Source of the DNA: Zygnema cylindricum
Lineage: Eukaryota > Streptophyta > Zygnematophyceae > Zygnematales > Zygnemataceae
Direction of reading: 5' to 3'
Assembly (NCBI GenBank): GCA_037447655.1
Contig: JBBHKE010002725.1
Coordinates: forward strand, 86,943 to 148,942
DNA length: 62,000 nt
Below the pieces are notes generated by a model. It did not search any database, was not told where the DNA came from, and was given only the letters and a program-made list of their open reading frames with translations. A program made the position numbers and the translations under genes. Positions 20,121-31,735 of the stretch are shown piece after piece (position 1 is the first letter of the stretch; each line of letters starts with the position of its first letter).

Positions 20121-23100
20121 ATGATTCCGATGGCTGAGGCTACCTTGCGTTGTGTCCTCTTTGTTGATCCTTTAGCCCTATTGCATCCGTACTCTTCTAA
20201 TCCTTCCAAAAAAAATCTTTCTAAAAATGCTCATTTTTGTCACAATCCGTCTTCCTTGTCGTTTTCTTTTTTGTCTCTAGTCTCTAACCATCCGAGTCGG
20301 TGCAAAAACGTCCAAAAAACAATCAAAAAGAGAATAACTTGCTGTCAATCATTGCAACTTCCGACAGCCAATAAGAATTCAATGATTGTGTCACCCGGTT
20401 TGTTTTCCGGTGGACATGTGGCTGTAAGAAAACCGTTTGAAAAAACTTTTCTTTCTTTATCTTTAAGAATGCAAGAAAATGTTTTTATTTTTCAGAGGTT
20501 TCATTTTGAGAACCATTTAACCGGAATAATGCAAGAATTACTAAATTTAGGTTTTTGGAGGAGAGTGGAAACCATGGCTCTTGCATTGTCGCTTTCTCTC
20601 TTTCAAGATGATTTCCTGTCAAAATTTGGCGACTTACAATTATGTAATTCCGATGTTGAAAACGATCATCCTAAGCATTTAAGGAGAGGAGATAACTTTT
20701 TGCTTAGAAGAATTCTTTTCGATTGTCAGGAAATAATTACTAGGGAGGTGTTAAGAGTTTGTCAATCGAAATTTTCATCTTTTGTAGTAAATAGTGAACA
20801 ATGTTGGAAATGGAATGAAGGAAAAGCAACATTATCGTTACCATTGTCACAGTCTTCTTCACCACCATCATTACCAAAACCTTCATCATTACCAAAACCG
20901 TCATCATTATCAAAATTGTCAAAAGTCACAACATTACCGTCGTTATCAACATCGCAGCTACCACCAACATCACCTTTGCAACATCACTTCCCTCGGCTTT
21001 CTTCATTAACTACAGCCCTCCCTTTACCAAGACACAAAAAGGATGCAGAGGTGAACCTGCAAACGGAATTTAGGGTTTCAACTTCAGTTAGGAATTCAAG
21101 TTCAATTAGAGATTCAAGTGGAGTTAGGGATTCAATTGGAGTTAGGCTTTCAAGTGGAGTTAGTTTTTCGAGTGCAGGAAATGTTCTTCCTTGTCAAAAT
21201 GCCCAAAGGGCAGAAGATGAAGTTGACGATTCTGGTACAGATTTTTCAAGTGAAACAAAAACTTTGGATGAAAAGGTCGATGAGAGAGACCTGGTCAACG
21301 GTTATGGATGGATAGTGAGGGATGCTGTGGGGGAAAAAGACTTAAGGGCGGCGGCCTCTATTCAAGCAGAAGTTTTTTTTGAGCCTTCTGCATTATCACC
21401 TCTCGACGGTTTCTTTTTCGATTTCTTTAAGGTACATTTTTAGTCATTTATGGTTTGCAGAGCTTTTTTTTTTCTTTATGGATGGTTTTCCAAGAGAATG
21501 CACATTCCGTCAAAGTTTTAGTATTTATTTGTGGCTTGCAGAGCTTTTCTTTCCCATTGAATGGTTTTGCAGAGAATGCAAAGGCCTTAAGTCCAAAAAT
21601 TTGTCAAAAGTTAAAATGTTTGAAAAAAATTGGCTATGTTGTGTTCAACTTGAAAGCTATTTTACCACAGTAGATCTTTTCCTTTGTCTTGTCAACGTGG
21701 AGGTATGTCGAGATCAAGTTTTTTTTTTCAATTCATTTCTTTCATTTCATTTCATTTCTGACTTTTCACAAGACTTTTAAAAATAAAGTTATGCAGACCT
21801 ATGGTTACATGTGCACTTTTTTATTTTTTCAGTTTTTTGTTTTGTTTTTTTATTATTATTATTGCTTTGTCAAGTTCTCTCCTATGTGGAAAACATGTAA
21901 TCTATAGGCACAATTTGGTTTCCCCGCTCCCTCCTTTTTTTTTACACACTTTGCTGTAGGTGGGAGTCTAGTATTTTTATCCAAATGAAGGCTCTGTGGC
22001 GGATGAATGTGTGAGGGAGGGAGAGGGAGAGAGAGAGGGGGGGAGGAAGGAGGGGAAGAAGGAGAGGAAGAGGGGGAGGGGGGGGGAGAGGTGGGAAGGT
22101 AAAGGAGAGGGAGAGGGAGAGGGAGAGGGAAGGAGGAGGGGAATTTGAGAGCTGACGTGGGCCGGGTATCTGGGTATGAAGGCAGAGGTATTGGACAGTC
22201 TTCTCCAGAAAGTCAAGTATTCTCCCCCCAACCGGTACTCCCTCCTCCTCCCTGCCCTTAGTTTTTTTCTTCTTTTTAAGCAAACTTCTCTTTTTCTTCT
22301 TTTTAAGCAAACTTCCTTTTTGTGGAGTTCAACTCTGTCTTTTTTTATTATTGTTATTCTAATCGTACTTTCTTTCATGGAGTTATCTCTGCTTATACAT
22401 CTCGGGCATCTATCTCTCACAACATGAGAGTTATTAATAAAGAAGGGAGTTATGAATAAAATGGAGTTATTAATAGAGTGGAGTTACCATGCTTTACAGT
22501 TCGCTGAATTTCTTTCCCTTAATCAACTTTTCCACTGAATAGACTTTCCCTTTCTTTTCTTTTGTCTTGAATTTGTCATTTCAAGCATGACCTTGAAAAT
22601 GTGATGTATAAACAACATTCCATACCTTTCTCTGACTTTTTTTTGAAATCTTGGACCTCACTTTTTGTACCCTTTATTTTACGTTTTCCAGATATGCCTG
22701 TCTTATGGCTGTCCCAACGGAAACGGATACATCGCAAGATTTACCCGATCCAGTTGGTGTGGTCGATCTGACGGCTCTGAGAGATTTGGAAGTCCTCCGA
22801 CAACTAAATGACGTCCAAGAATATCTCTATGTTAGTGGAATGGCAGTCACTCCAGATGCTCGGTAAGTTTCCGTTTGAGAATCATATTTCAATCGTTTGA
22901 GAATCATATTTTTTTTATTCAAAAATCATATTTTTAGTTCACAAAAATGGGGAGTTTCCAGGTAAGTATATCTCCATGTTAGTGGCTTGGCAGTCATTCC
23001 AAATGCTTGAGAAGTAGTTTTTGGTTTAAAAAATAATCTTATTTCAGTTCACTGTAATTCCTGTTAAAAAAACAGGGAGTTTTCAGTTTTTAAAATGAAA

Positions 23101-24118
23101 TTCACGGAACGCTGTAAGTAATAATGTATTCTCGATTTTGATTTGCAATGCTTCCTTGTGATATCCACAAGACTGTCAAAACTTGTTTGGTTTTGAGGTT
23201 TTATATAAATGATGGTATATATAAGAGTCTGTGAGCCTCTTTGTTTGGTAAGGAGCATTGATTTGATTTTAGGATAAGGAACCTTCTTTTTATTTTTGTT
23301 CGCAAACAGCTGCTTAACATTTGCTTTTCCTTCGCTGGAAAACCTTTAAGGAATATGTGCTCTTATTCGGTTTATTATGAAATATAACATGGAGCCTTTT
23401 AGGATTTAAATTTTGCCAATAGATAGTTGACACGTCAAGAATGGCAAATTGTATATGTCATGTCTCTTATATTTTGTTGTTTAAATTTGCAAGTCACATA
23501 AAGTTGCTCGTTTTGGTGAAACTGAAAGTTTAACATATAGTATTTTGGAGGATACCGTCGATGTTGGGTGCGGATAATTGGGTGGTACAATTTCAGAAGA
23601 AATTTTTAATGTTCTTAAGATCTTTAAGAGAGCGACCCATAAGGTGCCTGAATGTATATTGCATCTAAATGTTGTGAATGGGAGTCTTAACTTCGGCTTT
23701 TTTTTTTTTTTCTTTTTTTTGACTTTGCTCATTTATCTTTTTTTCTGTTTGTCTTTTTTGTCTTTTTTGTCTTTTTCTCTTCTTTGTCTTTCTTCTTTTC
23801 GTTGTCACTTTTCTCACCTTTGTCACTTTTGTCGTTTTTCTTTTCGTGCTTTTCTTCTTGTACAGGCAGTCCAAAGTCGCGACTATGCTTTTGGAGGCGG
23901 TGGAGGTAAGGGCGTTAGAGTGGCAATTCGAATATCTCGTCCTTCATGTCCATGAAGACAATATTGCGGCTCGTCGTCTCTATCAAAAAGCCGGTTATTT
24001 GGCCCTCGACCTCGACCCCGTCTGGTCAACCAAGTTATTGGGACGAAAAAGGAGAGTTTTAATGGCGAAACGAACCAAAGGTTTTTTTCAAACTCCTGGG
24101 TCAACCGAAACATCGTGA
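20121..24118 (+). CDS. GNAT-family N-acetyltransferase, probably plastid-targeted, four exons, long N-terminal extension
   Basis: Exons 20121-21431, 22182-22234, 22692-22862 and 23866-24118; all have GT-AG borders and fitting phases, and total 1788 nt encoding 595 residues. The acetyltransferase fold occupies about residues 392-595: YGWIVRDAVGEKDLRAAAS, then AEVLDSLLQKVKYSPPNRYA, then EYLYVSGMAVTPDARQSKVA. The last holds the acetyl-CoA loop, with RQSKVA in place of the classical R/QxxGxA. LHVHEDNIAARRLYQKAGY is the usual C-terminal signature. It resembles the plant plastid GNATs that acetylate N-termini and lysines. Residues 1-390 are Ser/Pro/Leu-rich with no domain seen; the first 60 or so could be a transit peptide. 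ATG at 20121 was chosen because the frame upstream has only TTG. The third border (22181/22182) is the least certain. Confidence 0.85.
22013..22142. repeat. GA/GGGA purine tract in GNAT intron 1
   Basis: Purine run of GAGAGAG, GGGGGG and GGAGAGGGAGAGGG ending about 40 bp before the second exon. An acceptor here must work without a usual pyrimidine tract, which makes this splice site atypical. Confidence 0.8.
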
Positions 24119-24212
24119 ATATGGTTATTTTAACATCTCTCCTGGGTCACACAAAATACCGTGAATATGGTTATTTTAACATCTCCTGGGTCATCAGAAA
24201 CACCGTGAATAT
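24091..24212 (+). repeat. Tandem copies of the GNAT stop-codon region
   Basis: CTCCTGGGTCA...CCGTGAATATGG occurs at 24092, 24139 and 24184 (period 44-47 bp). The first copy encodes the last residues TPGSTETS and the TGA stop. The others lie in the 3' flank, joined by TTATTTTAACATCTC. Confidence 0.85.
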
Positions 24213-26180
24213 CAAATGTGAGTTTTTAGTGGCTGAGGTATTCTTTTGCAACTTGTGTTAAATGTAGAAGTTTTTTTGTAGTTAATTAGTGGTTGTTTTG
24301 TGTGGGTTAGTGTCTGTTTTTTTTGTTGTTGTTGTTGTTGTAAGGCTTTTTTTTTTGTTGTAGGGGTTTTTGTTTGGTTTGAGAGCCTCTTCTATTTGCT
24401 GATTTTATTTCTGGATAACTGTACATTTTTTTTTATTTCCAGTTTTTGTTTTCATTTTTTTCTTTTTTCCGGAAATATGTGTTCCATAGGTGTTTAGACT
24501 TCGAGTGTCCATTCAGTATTTAGAAATACTGTATGGTTTCGGCATAATTAAGGTGTCAAATTTTTGTTAGGAACTAAATTTATTTATTTCGATTGTGTTT
24601 TGCCGTTTTTGTTATTTAACGAGGGACTGGTATCGTTTTTGAAATAAAATATTTTTGTGTGCGTAATTTTTATATCTCGTGAGACTTTATCAGAGAAAGT
24701 GTTTTATTTTAATGTCAGTTTTATCTTGTAGTCAAAATGGTAATATTGGTTTTTTCCTTCTATTACTGTCAATATGGGTTCTCTTTTTTTTTTTTTTTTT
24801 TTTTTTACGTTTGGATGTGTGGCGACTTTTTTAGGAAAATGGGATTTACGGAATTTTGAATTGTTGGATTAATGCTCTATCGCCGGGAGGGGGAGGGGGA
24901 GGGGGAGGGAGGGAGCCGTTCTGGCCGTCATAAACACTTCCAATATTGTTTTTTGTATTTGAATTTGCGTTTGAATTGGTTAAATTTGGAAATTAAACGT
25001 TACAACTAAAGGACAATTTCACGAGCGAGATTTACTATCGCTTCGAGGGTGAATCTTACAGCTTTAGGAACATTTTACATACAAATACAAAAACATGGTA
25101 CTAAAATAATGTTGTACTAATTGTACAATTTGCCCTCAAAATGAGGGTAAAATTTCGATAATGTGAAAACACTTATGTGTTCGGAGAGGGAGAGGGAGAA
25201 CTTTTACATTTCCATGTACTTGAATGGTTTACCGTTAAGTTCTTTAATTAAGCTTCTGTTATTTAAGAAACGAATGTATCATTTGGCACAATAATGAAGT
25301 AAAATGTAACAATCGTGGGAAATTTAGAATGTTAAAATTAACAATGCTATTGTGAAGTTATATCTTCGTCTTGAAAAAAAGAGTGACATTAAAGGACTTG
25401 GATAGAAAAGATAGTAAGTGTGAAGGAACCTTGACCTTATTGGTTCGTTTTTAGGGGTTTTTTAAGGTTTATGGGGTTTAAACCGAAAGAAAGAGGGTGA
25501 CATTGTATGAAGGTTATTAAGAAATGCATGTTATTAAGTCATTGACAGTAAACTGTATAACTGTTAAGCATATAAGTTTTTCCATTAATAGCCATCTTTT
25601 GAAACCTCTATGAAGGCATCGGCAAAGGACAGGAAAAAGAACAACAAAGTACGAAGAAACGCAAAAAAGCAAATTCTCGAAACCAACCTTTAACAATACT
25701 AAACGTGACATGTTATGGAAGATCTTTAACATGACGACTATCCATAATAACCGATAGCACAAGGAAGAGTGATGGGAACTTGCACAACTATAAAACCACA
25801 TGTATACAGTGACAATAGAAAGACGTTCTAACAAAGAAGGGAGTGCCTTAAGGTCCCTTGACAAGAAAGAACATCGACCGCAAGTGCAAAAGAACTCATC
25901 CACCACACTCAAAAGCCAAATATATCGAACAAACATTAGAACAAAATTATCCATAGGATCGCAATGCACACAATCCCTCTCCTTTCATAAAATTGTCACG
26001 CGTAGCCACTCCAACGTGTTGAGAAACTTGACTGACAACCGTAAAAACACAAAATTGATCTTCGTTGTTAAACTTGCAATGGAAAAGCATTGGAAACCTA
26101 TCAAACAAAACCTCTTTTTACCACTTAAATCACTTGTCGGATTCTCATTCGGAGGCCGCCAATAAGTAGCTAGGAATTTT
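24213..26180. other. Intergenic AT-rich DNA
   Basis: T-rich runs (24300-24480, 24786-24806), a GGGAGGGGGA tract at 24885-24914 and no supported gene. The open frames at 25517-25969 minus and 25800-26165 plus overlap on opposite strands and match no family I know. The first few hundred bases presumably contain the GNAT 3' end. Confidence 0.4.
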
Positions 26181-26282
26181 GCCTCTCAATAAGAACCATC
26201 GGATCGACAATCCAATAAGTATGCACAGAGAAAATACATTTTAAGTGGCAAAAAAACTTTAACACTAATAATGATTACCGTC
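26181..26282. mobile_element. Right half of a TACACC-family MITE
   Basis: Matches the right arm of the copies at 7163 and 32624: AATCCAATAAGTATGCACAG, then AAGTGGCAAAAAAACTTTAA, then CACTAATAATGATTACCG. The left arm is missing. It directly abuts the reverse transcriptase relic. Confidence 0.55.
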
Positions 26283-28720
26283 TCATCCTCTTATCGACAT
26301 GTTGTTCATTTAGGACGTGTTGGTGAGCTTTCTCGAGCGGTTCGAGCCCTCCAACCATTTAATCGTGCTCCTCAGTCTGTGAGTGTCGAGGTTATCCGAG
26401 CTCTTCATCCACCGACCCTTATCCCTTTATCCCCTCTATCCACACCTTTGAGCCGTTGGAATGTTTTTTTTCCGAATCGCGATGCTTTCATCAAACTTTT
26501 CCACTTTCCCCCATTTTTTAGCAGGGGTCTATTGGGCATTGTTTATGAGTTCTTTCTCGATGTTTTGCTTCCTCAATCGGGTGCTCGGGGTTTTTATATG
26601 TTTTTTCAAGTGTGCTTCCCTATTTTGGGTGGTAATGTCCCCCTCTCAGATTTGCGATCTTCTCACGGCATCCCGCCTTGTGGATGTCACCAAACTCGAT
26701 CAGTGAATCCACCCTAATGTTGTGGGAGAGATCTTATGCCAATTGGTGGCCCATGCTATTTCCATCCAGCTCCAACCCACCTTCGATGACTATTTTTCTC
26801 CTCGGCAGTTTGGAATGGCAACTTGCAAGAGTTGTGAGGCCATGGTCCATGGGATTTGAGCCTTGCTCGATGTCAATCGGATTGGTGAGTTCATCATGTT
26901 ACTGTTCCTAACGCATTCAATACAATGGCTCGGAATGCCATCTTTTCTAAGCTTATGGCTGCACTTTCTCCGTCTGTCCAAATATTTTCCTTAGTTGAAG
27001 TCTTTTATTCTTTGAGCATCAACCGCTATTTTTCCACAATTGGTGATTTGGTCCACCTTTCCTCATCAACCGGCACTTGTCAAGGAGATCCTCTTTTTTG
27101 CCATTTGTTTGCTCTTGCTCATTACCCAGCCGTCTGCGATTCCGCGGCCGCTTTCTTCTCTTGCCTTTTCTCTTCCATTGCGACCGGGACATACATTATT
27201 GGCCCATGCGACCAAGTCATATCAGCCAATAACTTTTTCACAGATTGTTTGGCCGAACTCAACTTTTTTGCTGACCCCTTAAAGTGTGTTATTTGGCCCT
27301 CTCGTGTTATTCTTCCATCTTTATCCCCCCTCATAGTTTTCAGATTCCTTCTTTATCAGAGAGAAATCGTGCGTTAGCCTGTTCGCTTGGTTCGATTCCT
27401 CCGTGAACAAATTTATATATTTTGTTCTTCAAACATATTATTGTCCCACTTAGATGACCTTCCCAACCTTTCTAATCCCCGTGTGGTTTTTGCTCTCTTG
27501 ACATGTTGTTTCCCTTACCACCCCTCCTACCTTACTTGCACTTCCCCTCCCACCCCAACGTTTGTCTCCTATTTTTTTGCCATTAATGGTCGCCTCATGG
27601 ACGTCTTTCATACATTATTAGGTAGTAGGGATTTTGATTGCGAATATACGCCTACGACCTGGCTTTACGCTTCTCTTCTTATCTATGTTGGCGATTTCGG
27701 TTTACTGTCAACAACACGTGTTGCTCTTGTTGCAGATTTGGGAAGTTGGTGCCTTGTTATCTCCACTCTTGTCTCGCGTTTTATGGCCAGGGACCCTCCT
27801 CTTCTTATTAGCGTTGTCCCTTGTGTTTCGGGCAGTATGCTCACCTTACAATGGTCTATTTTGGATAAGTCTTGTTCTCTTCCTATTGTTATTTTCGAGG
27901 ACATGCCGGTTCTTTCCACTCTTGTTACGGCATCAGTTGCGCCTGTAAAGGATTGCTTAGGTTGTCCCTGTCATTAAGACCAAACTTCTTGAGGCGCTTC
28001 CTTCCGATATTCCGCATGTTCACTTTTACTTTTGTGGTGCATCTGGTTTCGGAGCTTTTTTATTGGCTACGCCTATTTTATCTACCCTCAGTTTCATGCC
28101 TACTCAACGGCCTTAAGGTTTCGGCTTGGCCACCCTCATCCACCTTTGCTTCACCCTCTTGTTTGCTCGCGTGATTGCGTTTTTAAGCACGACTATCCAT
28201 TTACTTTTTTATTCCCCCGGGGGCGAGTTGATACAGGTGCACGACGCTGTTCCTCACAACATCGCCAATATTGCCTCTAAGTGGGGATTTTTTGTTCGCC
28301 GGGAGGTTTGCCATGTTATTCTTTTGTGTCATATTTGGTGACGTTGTTTTGGCAAACCCTACCTCAGATAGAATCATCAGGTAGGCCGCTCGGCGTGTTG
28401 GTGTGGCCGCTTGTGACGCGGCTAGGAAGAAGGAGCATGATTATGCCCAACAAGAAGCTATGGATGGATTTATTCCCACAACGATTGAGATAGTTGGTTG
28501 TTTGGTTATGGCCATCGACGTGTTCCTATGTGCTTATGGTCAGCGCTCTTTCGAGCGTCGCGGACGTGGGAGCCCTCGTGCTTCGGTCCTTACTTCTTTT
28601 TATCGTTAATGCTGATTTGTGGTTGTACGACGAGTGCAAAATTATATCCGTCTTCGATCGCCTATTGCAGTTATGGATCTTCGCCATGTTCCGGAACTTC
28701 CTCCCTGTCCTCTCTCGAGA
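26283..28720 (+). pseudogene. Decayed reverse transcriptase of a retroelement with a C-terminal nuclease-like domain
   Basis: Segments in changing frames form one protein: GELSRAVRALQPFNRAP (26310), FSPRQFGMATCKSCEAMVHGI (26790), NAFNTMARNAIFSKLMAAL (26910), SSSTGTCQGDPL (27063), then IATGTYIIGP (27178) where the catalytic xADD box should be. Further on come HDAVPHNIANIASKWGFF (28238), ADVVLANPTSD-like sequence (28337) and TTIEIVGCL (28477). I recognise this order from a lineage of reverse transcriptases found in mosses, lycophytes and algae. There, the last part reads like a PD-(D/E)XK nuclease (VDIVL...DVVIADPT). Stops, frameshifts and loss of both catalytic aspartates show it is dead. The exact clade (LINE-like or other) is uncertain. 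Confidence 0.75.
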
Positions 28721-29220
28721 TTCAGGGACTTACGAGGTTGCCTTTTGTAGAATTTTAGTTATGTTGGGGTTTGGTTTTCTCATTTTGGTTTTCGCAGGTG
28801 TTCGTTGCTTCCTTCTGTTTCTCTGTTTTACTTGTCCCTTTGCTGTGTGTTCTTTTCTTTTGCCTTGTTTATCTTTTTCGGTTGCTTCCCTCCCCATGTA
28901 GTTTTTTAGTTTTAGCAATGCTGCCCCTTTTTGCTCCCATGGACCTAGATGGCTTACCATCGCGTTTTTTAATAAAGTTGGTGTTTTTTCAAAGATGAAA
29001 CCGGCAAGATTGAGCAAAACAATATCAATTGGAAAAAGTGTATCCAAATTAGTGTTATATATATATTAATCCGTAATACTATTTTGTTGGCCTTAGATAT
29101 TCGAACCCAAAATAGCGTCACGAACACTATTTGTTTCAATAATATCTTTACATTAAATAGCGATTCGCGGTGTAGTTTTGATCCGACGGCGATCGGCATC
29201 TCAGAGAATCTCAGCCGTCC
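28721..29220. other. Upstream region of RPL27A
   Basis: AT-rich DNA including a partial TACACC-family end (AATAGCGATTCGCGGTGTA, 29157-29175). No gene. The minus-strand open frame at 28730-29047 is not convincing. Confidence 0.45.
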
Positions 29221-29254
29221 GTCAAAATGAAACTTGCGTCTATACAAAATTTCC

Positions 29255-29263
29255 AAACCCTAA
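29255..29263 (+). promoter_or_regulatory. Telo-box AAACCCTAA
   Basis: Exact AAACCCTAA 133 bp before the RPL27A start. Telo-boxes are a known feature of promoters of plant ribosomal protein and translation genes. Position next to such a gene supports function. Confidence 0.75.
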
Positions 29264-29300
29264 ATTTCTTCTCTCTCTTGCAGCTCTGCTGCTGCCCTGT

Positions 29301-29312
29301 CCTTATAAAAAG
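29301..29312 (+). promoter_or_regulatory. TATA box of RPL27A
   Basis: CCTTATAAAAAG lies 84-95 bp before the ATG. It is followed by a pyrimidine-rich stretch (CGTCCTTTTTTTTTCCTCTC) suitable as a TOP-like transcript start. Assigned from sequence and spacing only. Confidence 0.65.
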
Positions 29313-29395
29313 GAGCCGCCTTTCAAATTTCGTCCTTTTTTTTTCCTCTCCTTCATTACAACCTTCCCTCGCTCTCTCTCCACACAGGAGCAGCC

Positions 29396-29836
29396 ATGAC
29401 CACACATCTTAAGAAGAGCAGGAAGAAGAGAGGACACGTGTCATCAGGTCATGGACGTGTTGGTAAGCATCGTAAGCATCCAGGAGGACGCGGAAATGCC
29501 GGAGGCATGCATCATCATAGAATTATGATGGATAAATATCATCCTGGATACTTTGGAAAGGTCGGAATGCGTTATTTCCACAAAACGATGAACAAATTCC
29601 ATTGTCCTATTATCAATTTGGACAAGCTGTGGTCGCTGATTCCAGAAGAGACAAAAGGAAAGGTGGACGGAGAGGAAAAGGCGCCAGTTCTGGATGTTAC
29701 CTTGTACGGATACTCGAAAGTTTTAGGGAAGGGAGAGCTTCCGGAGCAGCCATTGGTTGTGAAGGCTAAGTTCATTTCTAAGCTGGCAGAGAAGAAGATT
29801 AAGGAAGCAGGAGGAGCTGTTATTTTGACTGCTTAG
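29396..29836 (+). CDS. RPL27A: Cytosolic ribosomal protein uL15 (L27a)
   Basis: Complete intronless frame of 146 residues, the normal length of plant L27a. It has the basic Gly-rich N-terminus ([33 protein letters not shown]), then [17 protein letters not shown], and [10 protein letters not shown] leading to a C-terminal [11 protein letters not shown]. The protein is part of the 60S subunit near the peptidyl-transferase region. An upstream telo-box and TATA box, plus an undamaged frame, argue for a working gene and against a processed pseudogene. Several plant L27a genes are also intronless. The start context is GCAGCCATGAC. Confidence 0.97.
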   Translation: MTTHLKKSRKKRGHVSSGHGRVGKHRKHPGGRGNAGGMHHHRIMMDKYHPGYFGKVGMRYFHKTMNKFHCPIINLDKLWSLIPEETKGKVDGEEKAPVLDVTLYGYSKVLGKGELPEQPLVVKAKFISKLAEKKIKEAGGAVILTA

Positions 29837-30696
29837 AGTGCGGTTATTTTGACTGCCTAGAGAAAGAGAGGAATTGAGAGAGAGGATAAAAAGGCAGGTG
29901 TGGAGAAAGGAAGGAAGGGAAGGAAAGGAAGGATTTCTGTTTTGACTTCTATATCTTGTCTGACAGAAAGGAGTAATGAAATCAGTCCTGAAGGCTATTC
30001 CAAGGCTTTTGTCCTTTCTGATTGAGGTTTTTGTCGTTTATGATGCTGTCATGGTGGTGGTGTATTTGATGGTGATGATTACATGGCATGGTGGATAGGG
30101 GATTTAGAGAGGCTGTCATTTTATCGATTTCCATAGTGTCACCCTAACATGTTAGAGAGACAATACTCTAGTTGTAGATGGACTTAGTTGTCGATGTAGC
30201 AATCGCTTTTTTGTTTTTTTTCCAAAACGGGATTTATTTTCTTAACAGATGAACTTTACATTGCCTCTCTTTAGTCCAGCTTTACTTGTCTTGTCTTATT
30301 GTTACCCATTTTTTGGCAAACTGGTACCTTCTCTTAAACCCTAATTCCTACCTTCTCTCTTACAGTCTTCCTCACTTTTCTCCTAATCTTTCCCTGGTCC
30401 TGACTTTCACCTTCTTCTTTCCTTCAACCCTCCTAAAACCTAGTTTCATGTGGGAAAAAAATTGAAAATTTTGTACTACACACGTATTACAGTGTATATA
30501 ACGAACGATATCGTACAGTATCATACGGGTATTGTACGATGTGACATGTGTATGGTTTGGGGTAGCCACATATAGCTATTCCAATTGTTCTCACGTGTGA
30601 ATTATGTCTCTACCCTACTAAAATGCTAGGCTCACTCTCACGTCCTATTCACTCTCATTTCCATTTCCGTTCTCTCCTATCCCTCTCTTTCTTCTA
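29837..30696. other. RPL27A 3' flank and intergenic DNA
   Basis: The first 40 bases repeat the end of the reading frame (TTATTTTGACTGCTTAGAG followed by TTATTTTGACTGCCTAGAG), a small tandem duplication over the stop codon. The rest holds no recognisable gene. Confidence 0.5.
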
Positions 30697-31130
30697 ATGA
30701 CGTTCACTCTCTCTCTCCTTCCCTCCCTCCCTTTCCCCCTCCCCTCCCTTTCCCCCTTCCCCTCTTCGTCCTCTCTCTCGCCCCCTCTCCCTCCTCTCCC
30801 TCCTCTCCCTCCCCCCCCTTTCTCTCCAATCTCCTCCCCCCCCCCTTCCTCTCTCCTTCCTCTCCCTCTCTCTCTCTCCCCTCTCTCCCACTCCCTCTTC
30901 TCCCCTCTTCTTTTCTCTCGCCTCTCTCCCTCTCTCCCACCCCCTCCCACTCCCTCTCCCTCTTCCCTCTTTCTCTTCCTCTCTTTCTTTCTCCCTCTCC
31001 TCTCTCTCTCACTATCATTCTCCCCCTTCCGCTCCCCCCTTCCTCTCCCTCTCCCCCTCTCCCCTCCTCTCCTCCCCCCCTCTCTCCCCCTCTTCTTCCA
31101 TTTTCTCTCCCTTCTTAAGTTTCTCTCACT
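30697..31130. repeat. CT-rich pyrimidine tract (about 430 bp)
   Basis: Nearly pure pyrimidine on the plus strand, mixing CTCTCT, CCCTCC and C-runs up to about ten. The open frames here encode only S/L/P or R/G/E low complexity. Confidence 0.9.
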
Positions 31131-31375
31131 TAATTTCTTATCCCTCTCTCTGATTCAATTTGCATGTTTTTTCATTGTCACTTTTAGGTGTTCCCAATCT
31201 ATTCTTCCCCTCTCTATTAGTTTGAGTGAATACTAACCAGTGTATTTCTTGTCGGAAAATCATTATATAATGTTATTAACTTTATATTTTTGTCCTAAGT
31301 ATTAGTGGTACTAATTCTGCATTAGTACTAATAATTTTAGCTCCTGCCATTTTTTTTTTTTTTTAAACCCTAATA

Positions 31376-31735
31376 GTGCTAGGCAGTCTAACTGTATGGG
31401 TTCAGAAGTTAGGTTTTCGTTATTATCCCTTTGGGGCTTCAATAAAACCAGGTTTAAAAAAAAATAGGTTCATTAAAAACTCGGTTTTTTTAAAAGCTCA
31501 GCTTTTTTCAGAAGTCTGCTTTTTTACAACTCGGTTATTTTTTAAACTTCAGTTTTTTTAAGACTCGGTTCTTTTAAAAACTTGGTTTTTTTTTTACTTG
31601 GTTTATTATAAAACCTAAATAATTGGAAACTCGCTTTTGTCGAAAACTCGGTTTATCTCAAAACTTGGTTTATTGGAAATCCGGTTGTAGAAAACTCGGC
31701 TTATCGAAAGCTCGGTTTAATTGGAAAACTTTTTT
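31376..31735 (+). repeat. Degenerate minisatellite, AAAACTCGGTTTATTG-like units
   Basis: More than a dozen imperfect units of about 16-22 bp containing ACTCGGTTT / ACTTGGTTT with T-run variation. The repeat starts after AAACCCTAATAGTGC. No coding capacity of note. Confidence 0.75.

Noticed and set aside
25517-26165. Antiparallel open frames of 150 and 121 codons
   Set aside because: They overlap on opposite strands, are Cys/Leu- or Lys/Asn-skewed, and show no motif.
29396-29836. RPL27A as a processed pseudogene
   Set aside because: Frame is intact, and a telo-box, TATA box and pyrimidine leader are present; plant L27a genes can be intronless.
30645-31236. Open frames of 100-180 codons on both strands
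   Set aside because: Pure S/L/P or R/G/E low complexity produced by the pyrimidine tract.
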